A DNA stretch of 64,000 bases from Pseudomonas oligotrophica (GTDB lineage: Bacteria; Pseudomonadota; Gammaproteobacteria; Pseudomonadales; Pseudomonadaceae). Below the pieces are notes generated by a model. The model was not told the DNA's origin, did not search any database, and saw only the letters and a list, made by a program, of their open reading frames with translations. Location: NCBI RefSeq assembly GCF_021726475.1, contig NZ_JAKJRU010000002.1:310001-374000 (forward strand). The letters run 5' to 3'. Positions within the stretch are counted from its first letter, which is position 1; every line of letters begins with the position of its first letter. A program made the translations under genes and the position numbers. This document shows positions 20,830 to 29,651 of this stretch, in pieces.

Positions 20830-22083
20830 ATGGCCACAGCAATTTCCCTGCCGGCGAGCGAGATCGCCGAGCCCAATCTGAAGCAGCGCCTGGCGCGTGC
20901 CGAGCGGGTGAACAAGCTCAAGTCGCAGGCGCTGATCGTGCCGCTGCTGCTGTTCGTGCTGCTGACCTTCCTGGTGCCGATTGCCTCGCTGCTCTGGCGC
21001 AGCGTGGAGAACCCCGAGGTGGTCAACGCCCTGCCGCGCACCGTGGCGACGCTGGCCGAGTGGGACGGTCGCGGACTGCCGGCGGAACCCGCGTATCAGG
21101 CGTTGGCCGAGGATTTGTATCAGGCGCGCCGCGAGCAGAGCCTGGGCGACTTGTCCAAGCGGCTGAACATGGAGCTGGCCGGCTACCGCAGCCTGCTGAC
21201 CAAGACCGCGCGGGCGCTGCCGTTCCGCGAGACGCCCGCGTCGTATCAGGAGGCGCTGGAGTCGCTCGACGAGCGCTGGGGCGATCCGGCGTTCTGGCAG
21301 ATCATCCAGCGTAACGACAGCGCGGTGACCGGTTACTACCTGCTGGCGGCGCTGGATCATCGCATCGACGAGCTGGGCGAGCTGGCCAAGGTCTCGCCGG
21401 ATCAGGCGGTGTACCTGGACATCTTCGCCCGCACGTTCTGGATGGGCCTGGTGATCACGGTGATCTGCCTGCTGCTGGCCTATCCGCTGGCCTATCTCTT
21501 GGCCAACCTACCGGCGCGGCAGAGCAACCTGCTGATGATCCTGGTGCTGCTGCCGTTCTGGACCTCGATCCTGGTGCGTGTGGCGGCGTGGATCGTGCTG
21601 CTGCAGTCCGGCGGGCTGATCAACGGCGCGCTGCTGAAGATGGGCCTGATCGACGAGCCGCTGCAGCTGGTGTTCAACCGCACCGGCGTGTACATCGCCA
21701 TGGTGCACATCCTGCTGCCGTTCATGATCCTGCCGATCTACAGCGTGATGAAGAACATCTCGCCGAGCTACATGCGCGCGGCGGTCTCGCTGGGCTGTCA
21801 CCCGTTCGCCAGCTTCTGGCGGGTGTACTTCCCGCAGACGCTGGCCGGGGTCGGTGCCGGCAGCCTGCTGGTGTTCATCATCGCCATCGGCTACTACATC
21901 ACCCCGGCGCTGCTCGGCAGCCCGAACGACCAGATGGTCAGCTACTTCGTCGCCTTCTACACCAACACCACCATCAACTGGGGCATGGCCACGGCGCTGG
22001 GCGGCCTGCTGCTGCTCGCCACCATGCTGCTGTACGTCATCTACAGCTGGCTGGTCGGTGCCAGCCGCCTGCGGCTGGGCTGA
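20830..22083 (+). CDS. agtC: ABC transporter permease AgtC (long first loop)
   Basis: A 417-residue inner-membrane permease of the PotB class. The first helix (about 33-55) is followed by an unusually long, charged soluble segment of roughly 145 residues before the next helix (LDIFARTFWMGLVITVICL), whereas PotB-type proteins are about 280 residues. The cytoplasmic EAA loop for the ATPase is seen in MRAAVSLGCHPFASFWRVYF. ATG at 20830 has GGAG at proper spacing. It lies between agtB and agtD. The long loop appears typical of the Agt permease in pseudomonads, but its role is unknown. Confidence 0.88.
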   Translation: MATAISLPASEIAEPNLKQRLARAERVNKLKSQALIVPLLLFVLLTFLVPIASLLWRSVENPEVVNALPRTVATLAEWDGRGLPAEPAYQALAEDLYQARREQSLGDLSKRLNMELAGYRSLLTKTARALPFRETPASYQEALESLDERWGDPAFWQIIQRNDSAVTGYYLLAALDHRIDELGELAKVSPDQAVYLDIFARTFWMGLVITVICLLLAYPLAYLLANLPARQSNLLMILVLLPFWTSILVRVAAWIVLLQSGGLINGALLKMGLIDEPLQLVFNRTGVYIAMVHILLPFMILPIYSVMKNISPSYMRAAVSLGCHPFASFWRVYFPQTLAGVGAGSLLVFIIAIGYYITPALLGSPNDQMVSYFVAFYTNTTINWGMATALGGLLLLATMLLYVIYSWLVGASRLRLG

Positions 22084-22146
22084 GATGAGCCACGTCGCGG
22101 CGCGGCCGCCTTTTCAGAGTCTTCATGCCGGGCAGGAGAACCTTTC

Positions 22147-22974
22147 ATGCTGAGCCCCTACATGTCGCCCGTCGAACGGGCCTGGTACTACGCGCTGCGC
22201 ATCCTCTGCGCGCTGGTGCTGCTGTTTCTGATAGTGCCGGTGCTGGTCATCGTGCCGCTGTCGTTCAACTCCGGCTCGTTCCTGGTCTATCCGCTGCAGG
22301 GGTTCTCGCTGCGCTGGTACGAGGCGCTGTTCACCTCGGCGGACTGGATGCGCTCGCTGAAGAACAGCCTGCTCATCGCGCCAGCCGCGACCTTGCTCGC
22401 CGTGGTCCTTGGCACCCTGGCGGCGGTCGGCCTGACCCGCGCGGAGTTCCGCGGCAAGGCGCTGCTGATGACGGTGCTGATCTCGCCGATGGTGGTGCCG
22501 GTGGTGATCATCGGTGTCGCCAGCTACCTGTTCTTCGCCCCGCTGGGCATGGGCAACAGCTACCTGTCGCTGATCCTGGTGCACGCGGTGCTCGGCGTGC
22601 CCTTCGTGATCATCACGGTGTCGGCGACGCTGCAGGGCTTCAACTACAACCTGGTGCGCGCCGCGGCCAGCCTTGGCGCCTCGCCGCTGACCGCGTTCTT
22701 CCGGGTGACCCTGCCGCTGATCGCACCGGGGGTGATTTCCGGCGCGCTGTTCGCCTTCGCCACCTCGTTCGATGAAGTGGTGGTGACGCTGTTCCTCGCC
22801 GGCCCCGAGCAAATCACCCTGCCACGGCAGATGTTCAGCGGCATCCGCGAGAACCTCAGCCCGACCATCGCCGCCGCGGCGACGCTGCTGATCGGCTTCT
22901 CCATCGCTCTGCTGCTGACCCTGGAGTGGCTGCGCGGCCGCGCCGAGAAGCTGCGCACCCAACAACCTGCCTGA
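22147..22974 (+). CDS. agtD: ABC transporter permease AgtD (PotC-like)
   Basis: A 275-residue permease with about six membrane segments, the normal PotC size. The EAA motif is in VRAAASLGASPLTAFFRVTLP. It forms the heterodimeric channel with AgtC. GGAG lies 9 nt before ATG at 22147. It ends 12 bp before gabD, so the transporter and the first catabolic gene are almost certainly co-transcribed. Confidence 0.9.
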   Translation: MLSPYMSPVERAWYYALRILCALVLLFLIVPVLVIVPLSFNSGSFLVYPLQGFSLRWYEALFTSADWMRSLKNSLLIAPAATLLAVVLGTLAAVGLTRAEFRGKALLMTVLISPMVVPVVIIGVASYLFFAPLGMGNSYLSLILVHAVLGVPFVIITVSATLQGFNYNLVRAAASLGASPLTAFFRVTLPLIAPGVISGALFAFATSFDEVVVTLFLAGPEQITLPRQMFSGIRENLSPTIAAAATLLIGFSIALLLTLEWLRGRAEKLRTQQPA

Positions 22975-22986
22975 CGGAATACGCAC

Positions 22987-24453
22987 ATGACTCTGCAACT
23001 TGGGCAACCCGAGCTGTTGCGCCAAACCGCCTATCTCAACGGTGAATGGTGCGAGGCCGATAGTGGCGCGCGCACCGAGATCTTCAACCCGGCCACCGGC
23101 GAGCTGATCGGCGCCGTGCCGAACATGGGCCGTGGCGAAACCCGTCGGGCCATCGAAGCCGCGCAGGCGGCCCAGCCGGCCTGGCGCGCGCTGACTGCGA
23201 AGGAGCGTGCCGCGCGCCTGCGGCGCTGGTACGAACTGATGCTGGAGAATCAGGAAGACCTGGCGCGGATCATGACCGCCGAACAGGGCAAGCCGCTGGC
23301 CGAGGCGCGGGGTGAGGTGGCCTACGCCGCGTCCTTCCTCGAATGGTTCGCCGAGGAAGGCAAGCGCCTGTACGGCGACGTGATCCCGGCCCATGCCGGC
23401 GACAAGCGCATCCTGGTGCAGAAGGAGCCAGTCGGTGTCACCGCGGCGATCACGCCGTGGAATTTCCCCAGTGCCATGATCACCCGCAAGGCCGGCCCGG
23501 CGTTGGCCGCCGGCTGTGCCATGGTGCTCAAGCCGGCACCGCAGACGCCGTTCTCGGCACTGGCGCTGGCCGCACTGGCCGAGCGTGCGGGCATCCCGGC
23601 GGGGCTGTTCAGCGTGATCACCGCCGATGCCGCCACGTCCCGCGAAGTGGGCGCCGAGCTCTGTGAAAACCCGGTGGTGCGCAAGCTCTCGTTCACCGGC
23701 TCGACGGCGGTGGGCATCAAGCTGATGCAGCAGTGCGCGCCGACGCTCAAGAAGCTCTCGCTGGAGCTGGGCGGCAACGCACCCTTTATCGTCTTCGACG
23801 ACGCCGACCTGGACGCGGCGGTCGAGGGCGCGATGATCTCCAAGTACCGCAACGCCGGGCAGACCTGCGTCTGTGCCAACCGCATCTACGTGCAGGACGG
23901 CATCTACGACGCCTTCGTCGACAAGTTCTCCGCGGCGGTCGCGCGGCTGAAGGTCGGCAACGGAGCGGAGGAGGGCGTGACCACCGGCCCGCTGATCGAC
24001 GCCGCGGCGGTGGCCAAGGTGCAGCGCCATCTGCAGGACGCCCTCGCCAAGGGCGCCACCTTGCTGGCCGGCGGCAAACCCCATGCCTTGGGTGGCAACT
24101 TCTTCGAGCCGACGCTGGTGGGCGGCGTCACTGCCGAGATGGCCGTGGCGCGCGAGGAAACCTTCGGCCCGCTGGCACCGCTGTTCCGTTTCAGTGACGA
24201 GGCCGAGGTGATCCGCCAGGCCAACGACACCGAGTTCGGCCTCGCCGCCTATTTCTACGCCCGCGACCTGGGCCGCGTGTTCCGCGTCGCCGAGGCGCTG
24301 GAGTACGGCATGGTCGGCATCAACACCGGGGTGATCTCCACCGAGGTGGCGCCGTTCGGTGGCATGAAGGCCTCCGGCCTCGGCCGTGAAGGCTCGAAGT
24401 ACGGCCTGGAGGAATACGTGGAAATCAAATACCTGTGCCTGGGCGGCATTTGA
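22987..24453 (+). CDS. gabD: Succinate/glutarate semialdehyde dehydrogenase GabD
   Basis: Oxidises succinate semialdehyde (from GABA) or glutarate semialdehyde (from 5-aminovalerate, then called DavD) with NAD(P). 488 residues. Catalytic C294 and the redox-switch partner C296 are in GQTCVCANR, as in E. coli GabD. The general-base glutamate is in LELGGNAP and the cofactor loop in FTGSTAVG. It follows agtD by 12 bp, placing catabolism in the uptake operon; in PAO1 gabDT are, as I recall, elsewhere on the chromosome. Confidence 0.93.
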   Translation: MTLQLGQPELLRQTAYLNGEWCEADSGARTEIFNPATGELIGAVPNMGRGETRRAIEAAQAAQPAWRALTAKERAARLRRWYELMLENQEDLARIMTAEQGKPLAEARGEVAYAASFLEWFAEEGKRLYGDVIPAHAGDKRILVQKEPVGVTAAITPWNFPSAMITRKAGPALAAGCAMVLKPAPQTPFSALALAALAERAGIPAGLFSVITADAATSREVGAELCENPVVRKLSFTGSTAVGIKLMQQCAPTLKKLSLELGGNAPFIVFDDADLDAAVEGAMISKYRNAGQTCVCANRIYVQDGIYDAFVDKFSAAVARLKVGNGAEEGVTTGPLIDAAAVAKVQRHLQDALAKGATLLAGGKPHALGGNFFEPTLVGGVTAEMAVAREETFGPLAPLFRFSDEAEVIRQANDTEFGLAAYFYARDLGRVFRVAEALEYGMVGINTGVISTEVAPFGGMKASGLGREGSKYGLEEYVEIKYLCLGGI

Positions 24454-24474
24454 GCCGGGACTGAAAAAAACCAG

Positions 24475-24492
24475 CGTGCAGAATAATGCACG
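24475..24492. promoter_or_regulatory. Perfect 6-bp inverted repeat between gabD and gabT
   Basis: CGTGCA, six-base A/T-rich spacer GAATAA, TGCACG, in the 159-bp gap before gabT and about 120 bp upstream of its start. The spacing (arm centres about one helical turn apart) is what a dimeric repressor or activator would need. The half-site order is opposite to NtrC sites. The regulator is unknown. Confidence 0.4.
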
Positions 24493-24612
24493 GAGTTCTA
24501 CTGTAATCCGAACGCTCCGGATGGCGTGGCAGTCGATCATCGTATGCTGCCGCGTTCGCTTCCCGGCGTTCTTCCCGACCCGTGCCGACGATGAGCGGCT
24601 ACCGAGGAGCTT

Positions 24613-25893
24613 ATGAGCAAGACCAACGAATCTCTGATGCAACGCCGTGTCGCCGCCGTTCCCCGTGGCGTCGGCCAGATCCACCCGATCTTTGCCGACC
24701 ACGCGAAGAACAGCAGCGTGGTGGATGTGGAGGGCCGCGAGTTCATCGATTTCGCCGGCGGCATCGCCGTGCTGAATACCGGCCACCTGCACCCGAAGAT
24801 CGTCAAGGCGGTGGAAGAGCAGCTGCACAAGCTCACCCACACCTGCTTCCAGGTGCTGGCCTACGAGCCGTACGTCGAGCTGTGCGAGAAGATCAACGCG
24901 CGGGTGCCGGGTGATTTCGCCAAGAAGACCCTGCTGGTCACCACCGGCTCCGAGGCCGTGGAGAACGCGGTGAAGATCGCCCGTGCCGCCACCGGCCGTG
25001 CCGGTGTGATTGCCTTCACCGGCGCCTATCACGGCCGCACCATGATGACCCTCGGCCTGACCGGCAAGGTCGTGCCGTACTCCGCTGGCATGGGCCTGAT
25101 GCCGGGCGGGATCTTCCGCGCGCAGTATCCCTGTGCGATCCATGGCGTCAGCGTCGACGAGTCGATCGCCAGCATCGAGCGCATCTTCAAGAACGACGCC
25201 GAGCCGCGCGACATCGCCGCGATCATCGTCGAACCGGTGCAGGGCGAGGGCGGCTTCAACGTCGCGCCGAAGGATTTCATGGCCCGCCTGCGCGTGCTGT
25301 GCGACGAGCACGGCATCCTGCTGATCGCCGACGAGGTGCAGACCGGCGCCGGGCGCACCGGCACCTTCTTCGCCATGGAGCAGATGGGCGTGGTCGCCGA
25401 CCTGACCACCTTCGCCAAGTCGATCGCCGGCGGCTTCCCGCTGGCCGGGGTGTGCGGCAAGGCCGAGATCATGGATGCCATCGCGCCCGGCGGGCTGGGC
25501 GGCACCTATGCCGGCAACCCGCTGTCCTGCGCGGCTGCCTTGGCGGTGCTGGAAATATTCGAAGAAGAGCGCCTGCTCGACCGCTGCAAGGCGGTCGCGG
25601 AGAAGCTCACCACCGGCCTCAAGGCGATCCAGGCCAAACACAAGGAGATCGGCGAGGTGCGCGGCCTCGGCGCGATGATCGCCATCGAGCTGTTCGAGGA
25701 GGGCGACCTGGCGCGCCCGGCGGCGGCGCTGACCTCGCAGATCGTCGCCCGGGCGCGGGAGAAGGGCTTGATCCTGCTGTCCTGCGGTACCTACTACAAC
25801 GTGCTGCGCGTGCTGGTGCCGCTGACTGCCGAGGACGAGCTGCTCGACCGTGGCCTGGCGATCCTCGGCGAGTGCTTCGACGAACTGACCTGA
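24613..25893 (+). CDS. gabT: 4-aminobutyrate / 5-aminovalerate aminotransferase GabT
   Basis: PLP-dependent class III aminotransferase moving the omega-amino group of GABA or 5-aminovalerate (DavT) to 2-oxoglutarate. 426 residues, as in E. coli GabT. The Schiff-base lysine is K269 in [10 protein letters not shown] (E. coli K268); [13 protein letters not shown] and [12 protein letters not shown] are the cofactor motifs. AGGAG precedes ATG. The 159-bp gap from gabD with its palindrome allows independent control. Confidence 0.94.
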   Translation: MSKTNESLMQRRVAAVPRGVGQIHPIFADHAKNSSVVDVEGREFIDFAGGIAVLNTGHLHPKIVKAVEEQLHKLTHTCFQVLAYEPYVELCEKINARVPGDFAKKTLLVTTGSEAVENAVKIARAATGRAGVIAFTGAYHGRTMMTLGLTGKVVPYSAGMGLMPGGIFRAQYPCAIHGVSVDESIASIERIFKNDAEPRDIAAIIVEPVQGEGGFNVAPKDFMARLRVLCDEHGILLIADEVQTGAGRTGTFFAMEQMGVVADLTTFAKSIAGGFPLAGVCGKAEIMDAIAPGGLGGTYAGNPLSCAAALAVLEIFEEERLLDRCKAVAEKLTTGLKAIQAKHKEIGEVRGLGAMIAIELFEEGDLARPAAALTSQIVARAREKGLILLSCGTYYNVLRVLVPLTAEDELLDRGLAILGECFDELT

Positions 25894-25957
25894 CCGTGCG
25901 GCGGCGCGCGGGCATTCGTGGAGGATGTCAGGCGCGCCGCAATCCTGACCCCTCGGG

Positions 25958-25963
25958 TACAAT
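25958..25963 (+). promoter_or_regulatory. Candidate -10 element for rpe
   Basis: TACAAT, 35 nt before the rpe ATG, is a good sigma70 -10 hexamer, but no -35 is recognisable at 16-18 bp. A long-loop inverted repeat (25901-25909 with 25932-25940) just upstream may help separate gabT from rpe. Confidence 0.35.
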
Positions 25964-25997
25964 GCGCGGCATTCCGCCCGTGCCATCCGAGGTCGTC

Positions 25998-26672
25998 ATG
26001 CAGCCGTTCGCCATCGCCCCTTCGATTCTTTCCGCCAATTTCGCCCGCCTGGGCGAAGAAGTGGACAACGTGCTGGCCGCCGGCGCCGACATCGTCCATT
26101 TCGACGTGATGGACAACCACTACGTGCCCAACCTGACCATCGGCCCGATGGTCTGCTCGGCGCTGCGCAAGCATGGCGTCACCGCGCCGATCGACGTGCA
26201 CCTGATGGTCAAGCCGGTGGACCGCATGATCGGCGACTTCCTCGAGGCCGGCGCGACCTACATCACCTTCCACCCGGAAGCCTCGGAGCACATCGATCGC
26301 TCGCTGCAGCTGATCAAGGACGGCGGCGCCAAGGCTGGCCTGGTGTTCAACCCAGCGACGCCGCTGGACGTGCTCAAGTACGTCATGGACAAGGTCGACA
26401 TGGTCCTGCTGATGAGCGTCAACCCTGGCTTCGGCGGGCAGAAGTTCATTCCCGGCACGCTGGACAAGCTGCGCGAGGCGCGCGCCCTGATCGACGCCAG
26501 CGGCCGCGAGATTCGCCTGGAGATCGATGGCGGCGTCAATCCGAAGAACATCCGCGAGATCGCCGCGGCAGGCGCCGACACCTTCGTCGCCGGCTCGGCC
26601 ATCTTCAACCAGCCGGACTACAAGGCGGTGATCGAGCAGATGCGCGCCGAGCTGGCGCTGGCCCGCCCATGA
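25998..26672 (+). CDS. rpe: Ribulose-phosphate 3-epimerase
   Basis: Interconverts ribulose-5-phosphate and xylulose-5-phosphate in the pentose phosphate pathway. 224 residues, TIM barrel. Metal/catalytic motifs: [35 protein letters not shown] and EIDGGVN. ATG at 25998 is preferred over the long upstream-extended frame. It overlaps gph by ATGA and starts the rpe-gph-trpE gene string usual in proteobacteria. Confidence 0.96.
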   Translation: MQPFAIAPSILSANFARLGEEVDNVLAAGADIVHFDVMDNHYVPNLTIGPMVCSALRKHGVTAPIDVHLMVKPVDRMIGDFLEAGATYITFHPEASEHIDRSLQLIKDGGAKAGLVFNPATPLDVLKYVMDKVDMVLLMSVNPGFGGQKFIPGTLDKLREARALIDASGREIRLEIDGGVNPKNIREIAAAGADTFVAGSAIFNQPDYKAVIEQMRAELALARP

Positions 26673-27370
26673 CGCGCCTGGAACAGCTGTTCGACGGCAC
26701 GCTGCCACGGCTGGTGATGTTCGATCTGGACGGCACCCTGATGGACTCGGTACCGGACCTGGCCGCCGCGGTGGACAAGATGCTGATGCTGCTCGGTCGC
26801 GAGTCCGCCGGCATCGAGCGGGTGCGCGACTGGGTCGGCAATGGCTCGCGGGTGCTGGTGCGCCGCGCCTTGGCCGGCAGCTACGAGCATGCCGGTGTCG
26901 ATGAAGACGAGACCGATGCCGCGTTGGCGCTGTTCATGCAGGCCTATGCCGGCAGCCATGCCTTGACCACCGTCTACCCTGGCGTGCGTGAGTGCCTGGA
27001 TTGGCTGGCCACGCACGAGGTAGCACTGGCGGTCATCACCAACAAGCCGGCACAGTTCGTCGCGCCGCTGCTGGACGAGAAGGGCCTGGGCGGCTACTTC
27101 GGCTGGCTGGTCGGCGGCGATACGCTGCCGCAGCAGAAACCCGATCCGGCGGCGCTGTTCTGGGTGATGGACCAGGTCGGCGCAACGCCGGCCGAGTCGC
27201 TGTTCATCGGCGATTCGCGCAACGACGTGCTGGCCGCCCGCGCCGCCGGCGTGCCCTGCGTGGCCGTGAGCTATGGCTACAACCACGGCCGGCCGATCGA
27301 CGAAGAGGAGCCGCAGCTGGTGCTCGACGACCTGCGCCAGCTGGTTGCTTCGCCCGGGGGGCTGCGCTAG
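26669..27370 (+). CDS. gph: Phosphoglycolate phosphatase Gph
   Basis: HAD-superfamily phosphatase that removes 2-phosphoglycolate made during DNA end repair. 233 residues. HAD motif [12 protein letters not shown] (nucleophile and acid/base aspartates), the motif II region VITNKPA, and motif [11 protein letters not shown]. Start coupled to the rpe stop. Its last codons overlap a candidate promoter for the trp leader. Confidence 0.95.
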   Translation: MTRLEQLFDGTLPRLVMFDLDGTLMDSVPDLAAAVDKMLMLLGRESAGIERVRDWVGNGSRVLVRRALAGSYEHAGVDEDETDAALALFMQAYAGSHALTTVYPGVRECLDWLATHEVALAVITNKPAQFVAPLLDEKGLGGYFGWLVGGDTLPQQKPDPAALFWVMDQVGATPAESLFIGDSRNDVLAARAAGVPCVAVSYGYNHGRPIDEEEPQLVLDDLRQLVASPGGLR

Positions 27371-27373
27371 TGT
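27345..27373 (+). promoter_or_regulatory. Candidate promoter for the trpL-trpEGDC transcript
   Basis: TTGCTT (27345-27350), 17-bp spacer, TAGTGT (27368-27373). Matches to consensus are moderate (three of six each) but the spacing is ideal, and it would start RNA near 27380, just upstream of the trp leader ribosome-binding site. It overlaps the 3' end and stop codon of gph. Confidence 0.35.
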
Positions 27374-27411
27374 GGCCGAGTTTTCCCACGCCCCGCCGAA
27401 GAGATCAGATC

Positions 27412-27480
27412 GTGGTGGTTACCCGCAAGCAGTGGATGAAGGTCATCAAGGCCCTGGCGCGCTGGCGCTGGCGCGCCTGA
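27412..27480 (+). CDS. trpL: trp leader peptide (three Trp codons)
   Basis: A 22-residue open frame with GTG start (27412, or the next codon, GTG 27415), preceded by a GAAGAG Shine-Dalgarno. It ends KVIKALARWRWRA-stop with Trp codons at 27433, 27463 and 27469. Three Trp in 22 residues, two of them next to the stop, in the leader of trpE is the mark of ribosome-mediated attenuation; trpE attenuation has been shown in P. putida. It is too small for automatic gene callers. Confidence 0.75.
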   Translation: MVVTRKQWMKVIKALARWRWRA

Positions 27481-27506
27481 TCATTCCCGACCGGCCCTGC
27501 GCCGGT
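27456..27506 (+). promoter_or_regulatory. trpE attenuator: alternative RNA hairpins
   Basis: Three mutually exclusive pairings are visible. Pause hairpin: 27456-27462 with 27471-27477, 7 bp perfect, its loop containing the tandem Trp codons. Anti-terminator: 27468-27474 with 27499-27505, 7 bp including one GU. Terminator-like: ACCGGC (27490-27495) with GCCGGT (27501-27506), 6 bp perfect. The last is followed only by GCGTTTGCG, a poor U-tract, so termination strength is uncertain. Assignment of roles is inference. Confidence 0.55.
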
Positions 27507-27551
27507 GCGTTTGCGAACCTCTCTGTGTGACCCTCAAGCCACGAGGCTGAT

Positions 27552-29045
27552 ATGACCCGCGAAGAATTCCTGCGCCTGGCCGCCGAAGGCCACAACCGCA
27601 TTCCGCTGTCCTTCGAAACCCTGGCCGATTTCGACACCCCGCTGTCGCTCTATCTCAAGCTGGCCGATGCGCCCAATTCCTACCTGCTCGAATCGGTGCA
27701 GGGCGGCGAGAAGTGGGGGCGCTACTCGATCATCGGCCTGCCCTGCCGCACCGTGCTGCGTGTGCACGGACAGCAGATCAGCGTGAGCACCGACGGCGTC
27801 GAGCAGGAGCGCGCCGAGGTCGAGGATCCACTGGCCTTCGTCGAAGCCTTCCAGCAGCGCTACCGCGTGGCGCCGGTCGACGGCCTGCCGCGCTTCAACG
27901 GCGGGCTGGTCGGCTACTTCGGTTACGACAGTGTGCGTTACGTCGAGCGCAAGCTGGCACAGTGTCCGCATCCCGACCCGCTGGGCACGCCAGACATCCT
28001 GCTGATGGTCTCCGACGCCGTGGTGGTGTTCGACAACCTGGCTGGCAAGCTGCACTGCATCGTGCTGGTCGATCCGGCCGCGGCGGACGCCTACGAGCAG
28101 GGCCTGGCGCAGCTGCGCGCGCTGCGTGAACGCCTGCGCCAGCCGATCGCACCGCGCCTGGGGCTGGACTTCGAGGCCGGGCAGGGCCGTGAGCCGGCGT
28201 TCCGCTCGAGCTTTTCGCGCGAGGACTTCGAGGCGGCGGTCGCGCGCATCAAGGACTACATCCTCGCCGGCGACTGCATGCAGGTGGTGATCTCCCAGCG
28301 CATGTCGATCCCCTTCGCCGCCGCGCCGATCGACCTCTATCGCGCGCTGCGCTGCTTCAACCCGACGCCCTATATGTATTTCTTCAACTTCGGCGACTTC
28401 CACGTGGTCGGCTCGTCGCCCGAGGTGCTGGTGCGCGTCGAGGACGGCCTGGTCACCGTGCGGCCGATCGCCGGGACCCGCCCGCGCGGTGCCACCGACG
28501 AGGCCGACCGTGCGCTCGAGGCCGACCTGTTGTCCGATACCAAGGAGCTGGCCGAACACCTGATGCTGATCGACCTGGGGCGCAACGATGTCGGCCGGGT
28601 GGCCGAGACCGGCTCGGTGAAGCTCACCGAGAAGATGGTCATCGAGCGCTATTCCAACGTGATGCACATCGTGTCCAACGTCACCGGGCAGCTCAAGCGG
28701 GGCCTCTCGGCGATGGACGCGCTGCGCGCCATCCTCCCGGCGGGCACGCTGTCCGGTGCGCCGAAGATCCGCGCCATGGAGATCATCGACGAGCTGGAGC
28801 CGGTCAAGCGCGGCGTCTACGGCGGCGCGGTCGGCTACCTGGCGTGGAACGGCAACATGGACACCGCGATCGCCATCCGTACCGCGGTGATCAAGGACGG
28901 CGAGCTGCACGTGCAGGCCGGTGCCGGCATCGTCGCCGACTCGCAGCCGGCGCTGGAATGGGAAGAGACCCTGAACAAGCGCCGCGCGATGTTCCGCGCC
29001 GTCGCCCTGGCCGAACAGACCACCCCCGAACAGACCGAGCGCTGA
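27552..29045 (+). CDS. trpE: Anthranilate synthase component I TrpE
   Basis: Converts chorismate to anthranilate with ammonia from TrpG, the first committed step to tryptophan. 497 residues. The tryptophan-feedback motif LLES is in [17 protein letters not shown]; catalytic-domain motifs [22 protein letters not shown] and [12 protein letters not shown] are intact. It starts 71 bp after the trp leader stop. It is followed after 12 bp, with only a ribosome-binding site (AGGAG), by trpG. Confidence 0.96.
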   Translation: MTREEFLRLAAEGHNRIPLSFETLADFDTPLSLYLKLADAPNSYLLESVQGGEKWGRYSIIGLPCRTVLRVHGQQISVSTDGVEQERAEVEDPLAFVEAFQQRYRVAPVDGLPRFNGGLVGYFGYDSVRYVERKLAQCPHPDPLGTPDILLMVSDAVVVFDNLAGKLHCIVLVDPAAADAYEQGLAQLRALRERLRQPIAPRLGLDFEAGQGREPAFRSSFSREDFEAAVARIKDYILAGDCMQVVISQRMSIPFAAAPIDLYRALRCFNPTPYMYFFNFGDFHVVGSSPEVLVRVEDGLVTVRPIAGTRPRGATDEADRALEADLLSDTKELAEHLMLIDLGRNDVGRVAETGSVKLTEKMVIERYSNVMHIVSNVTGQLKRGLSAMDALRAILPAGTLSGAPKIRAMEIIDELEPVKRGVYGGAVGYLAWNGNMDTAIAIRTAVIKDGELHVQAGAGIVADSQPALEWEETLNKRRAMFRAVALAEQTTPEQTER

Positions 29046-29057
29046 AGGAGCCGGGCC

Positions 29058-29651
29058 ATGCTGCTGATGATCGACAACTACGACTCCTTCACCTACAACG
29101 TGGTGCAGTACCTTGGCGAGCTGGGCGCCGACGTGCACGTGGTGCGCAATGACGAGCTCGGCGTGGCCGCCATCGAGGCGCTGAATCCCGAGCGCATCGT
29201 CATTTCCCCCGGGCCCTGCACGCCGAACGAGGCCGGCGTGTCGCTCGAGGTGATCCGCCATTTCGCCGGCAAGCTGCCGATCCTCGGCGTCTGCCTCGGC
29301 CACCAGAGCATCGGCCAGGCCTTCGGCGGCGAGGTGGTGCGCGCGCGCCAGGCCATGCACGGCAAGACCAGCCCGGTGTTCCATCGCGACCAGGGCGTGT
29401 TCGCCGGGCTCAACAACCCGTTGACCGTGACCCGCTACCACTCGCTGGTGGTCAGGCGCGAGAGCCTGCCGGACTGCCTGGAAATCACCGCCTGGACGCA
29501 GTTCGCCGATGGTTCGATCGACGAGATCATGGGCCTGCGGCACCGGACGCTGAATGTCGAGGGCGTGCAGTTCCACCCCGAATCCATCCTCACCGAGCAG
29601 GGCCATGACCTGTTCGCCAACTTTCTGAAGCAGACCGGAGGCGTGCGCTGA
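29058..29651 (+). CDS. trpG: Anthranilate synthase component II (glutamine amidotransferase) TrpG
   Basis: Class I glutamine amidotransferase giving ammonia to TrpE; it may also serve p-aminobenzoate synthesis. 197 residues. Nucleophile C79 in GVCLGHQ, and His/Glu of the triad in QFHPES. It lies directly behind trpE and overlaps the trpD start by one base (TGATG). In P. aeruginosa PAO1 the pyocin R/F cluster separates trpE from trpG; here nothing does. Confidence 0.95.
   Translation: MLLMIDNYDSFTYNVVQYLGELGADVHVVRNDELGVAAIEALNPERIVISPGPCTPNEAGVSLEVIRHFAGKLPILGVCLGHQSIGQAFGGEVVRARQAMHGKTSPVFHRDQGVFAGLNNPLTVTRYHSLVVRRESLPDCLEITAWTQFADGSIDEIMGLRHRTLNVEGVQFHPESILTEQGHDLFANFLKQTGGVR

Noticed and set aside
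22123..25986. 1287-codon minus-strand open frame across agtD, gabD and gabT
   Set aside because: It runs antisense through three well-supported genes with low-complexity composition; no ribosome-binding site or family motif.
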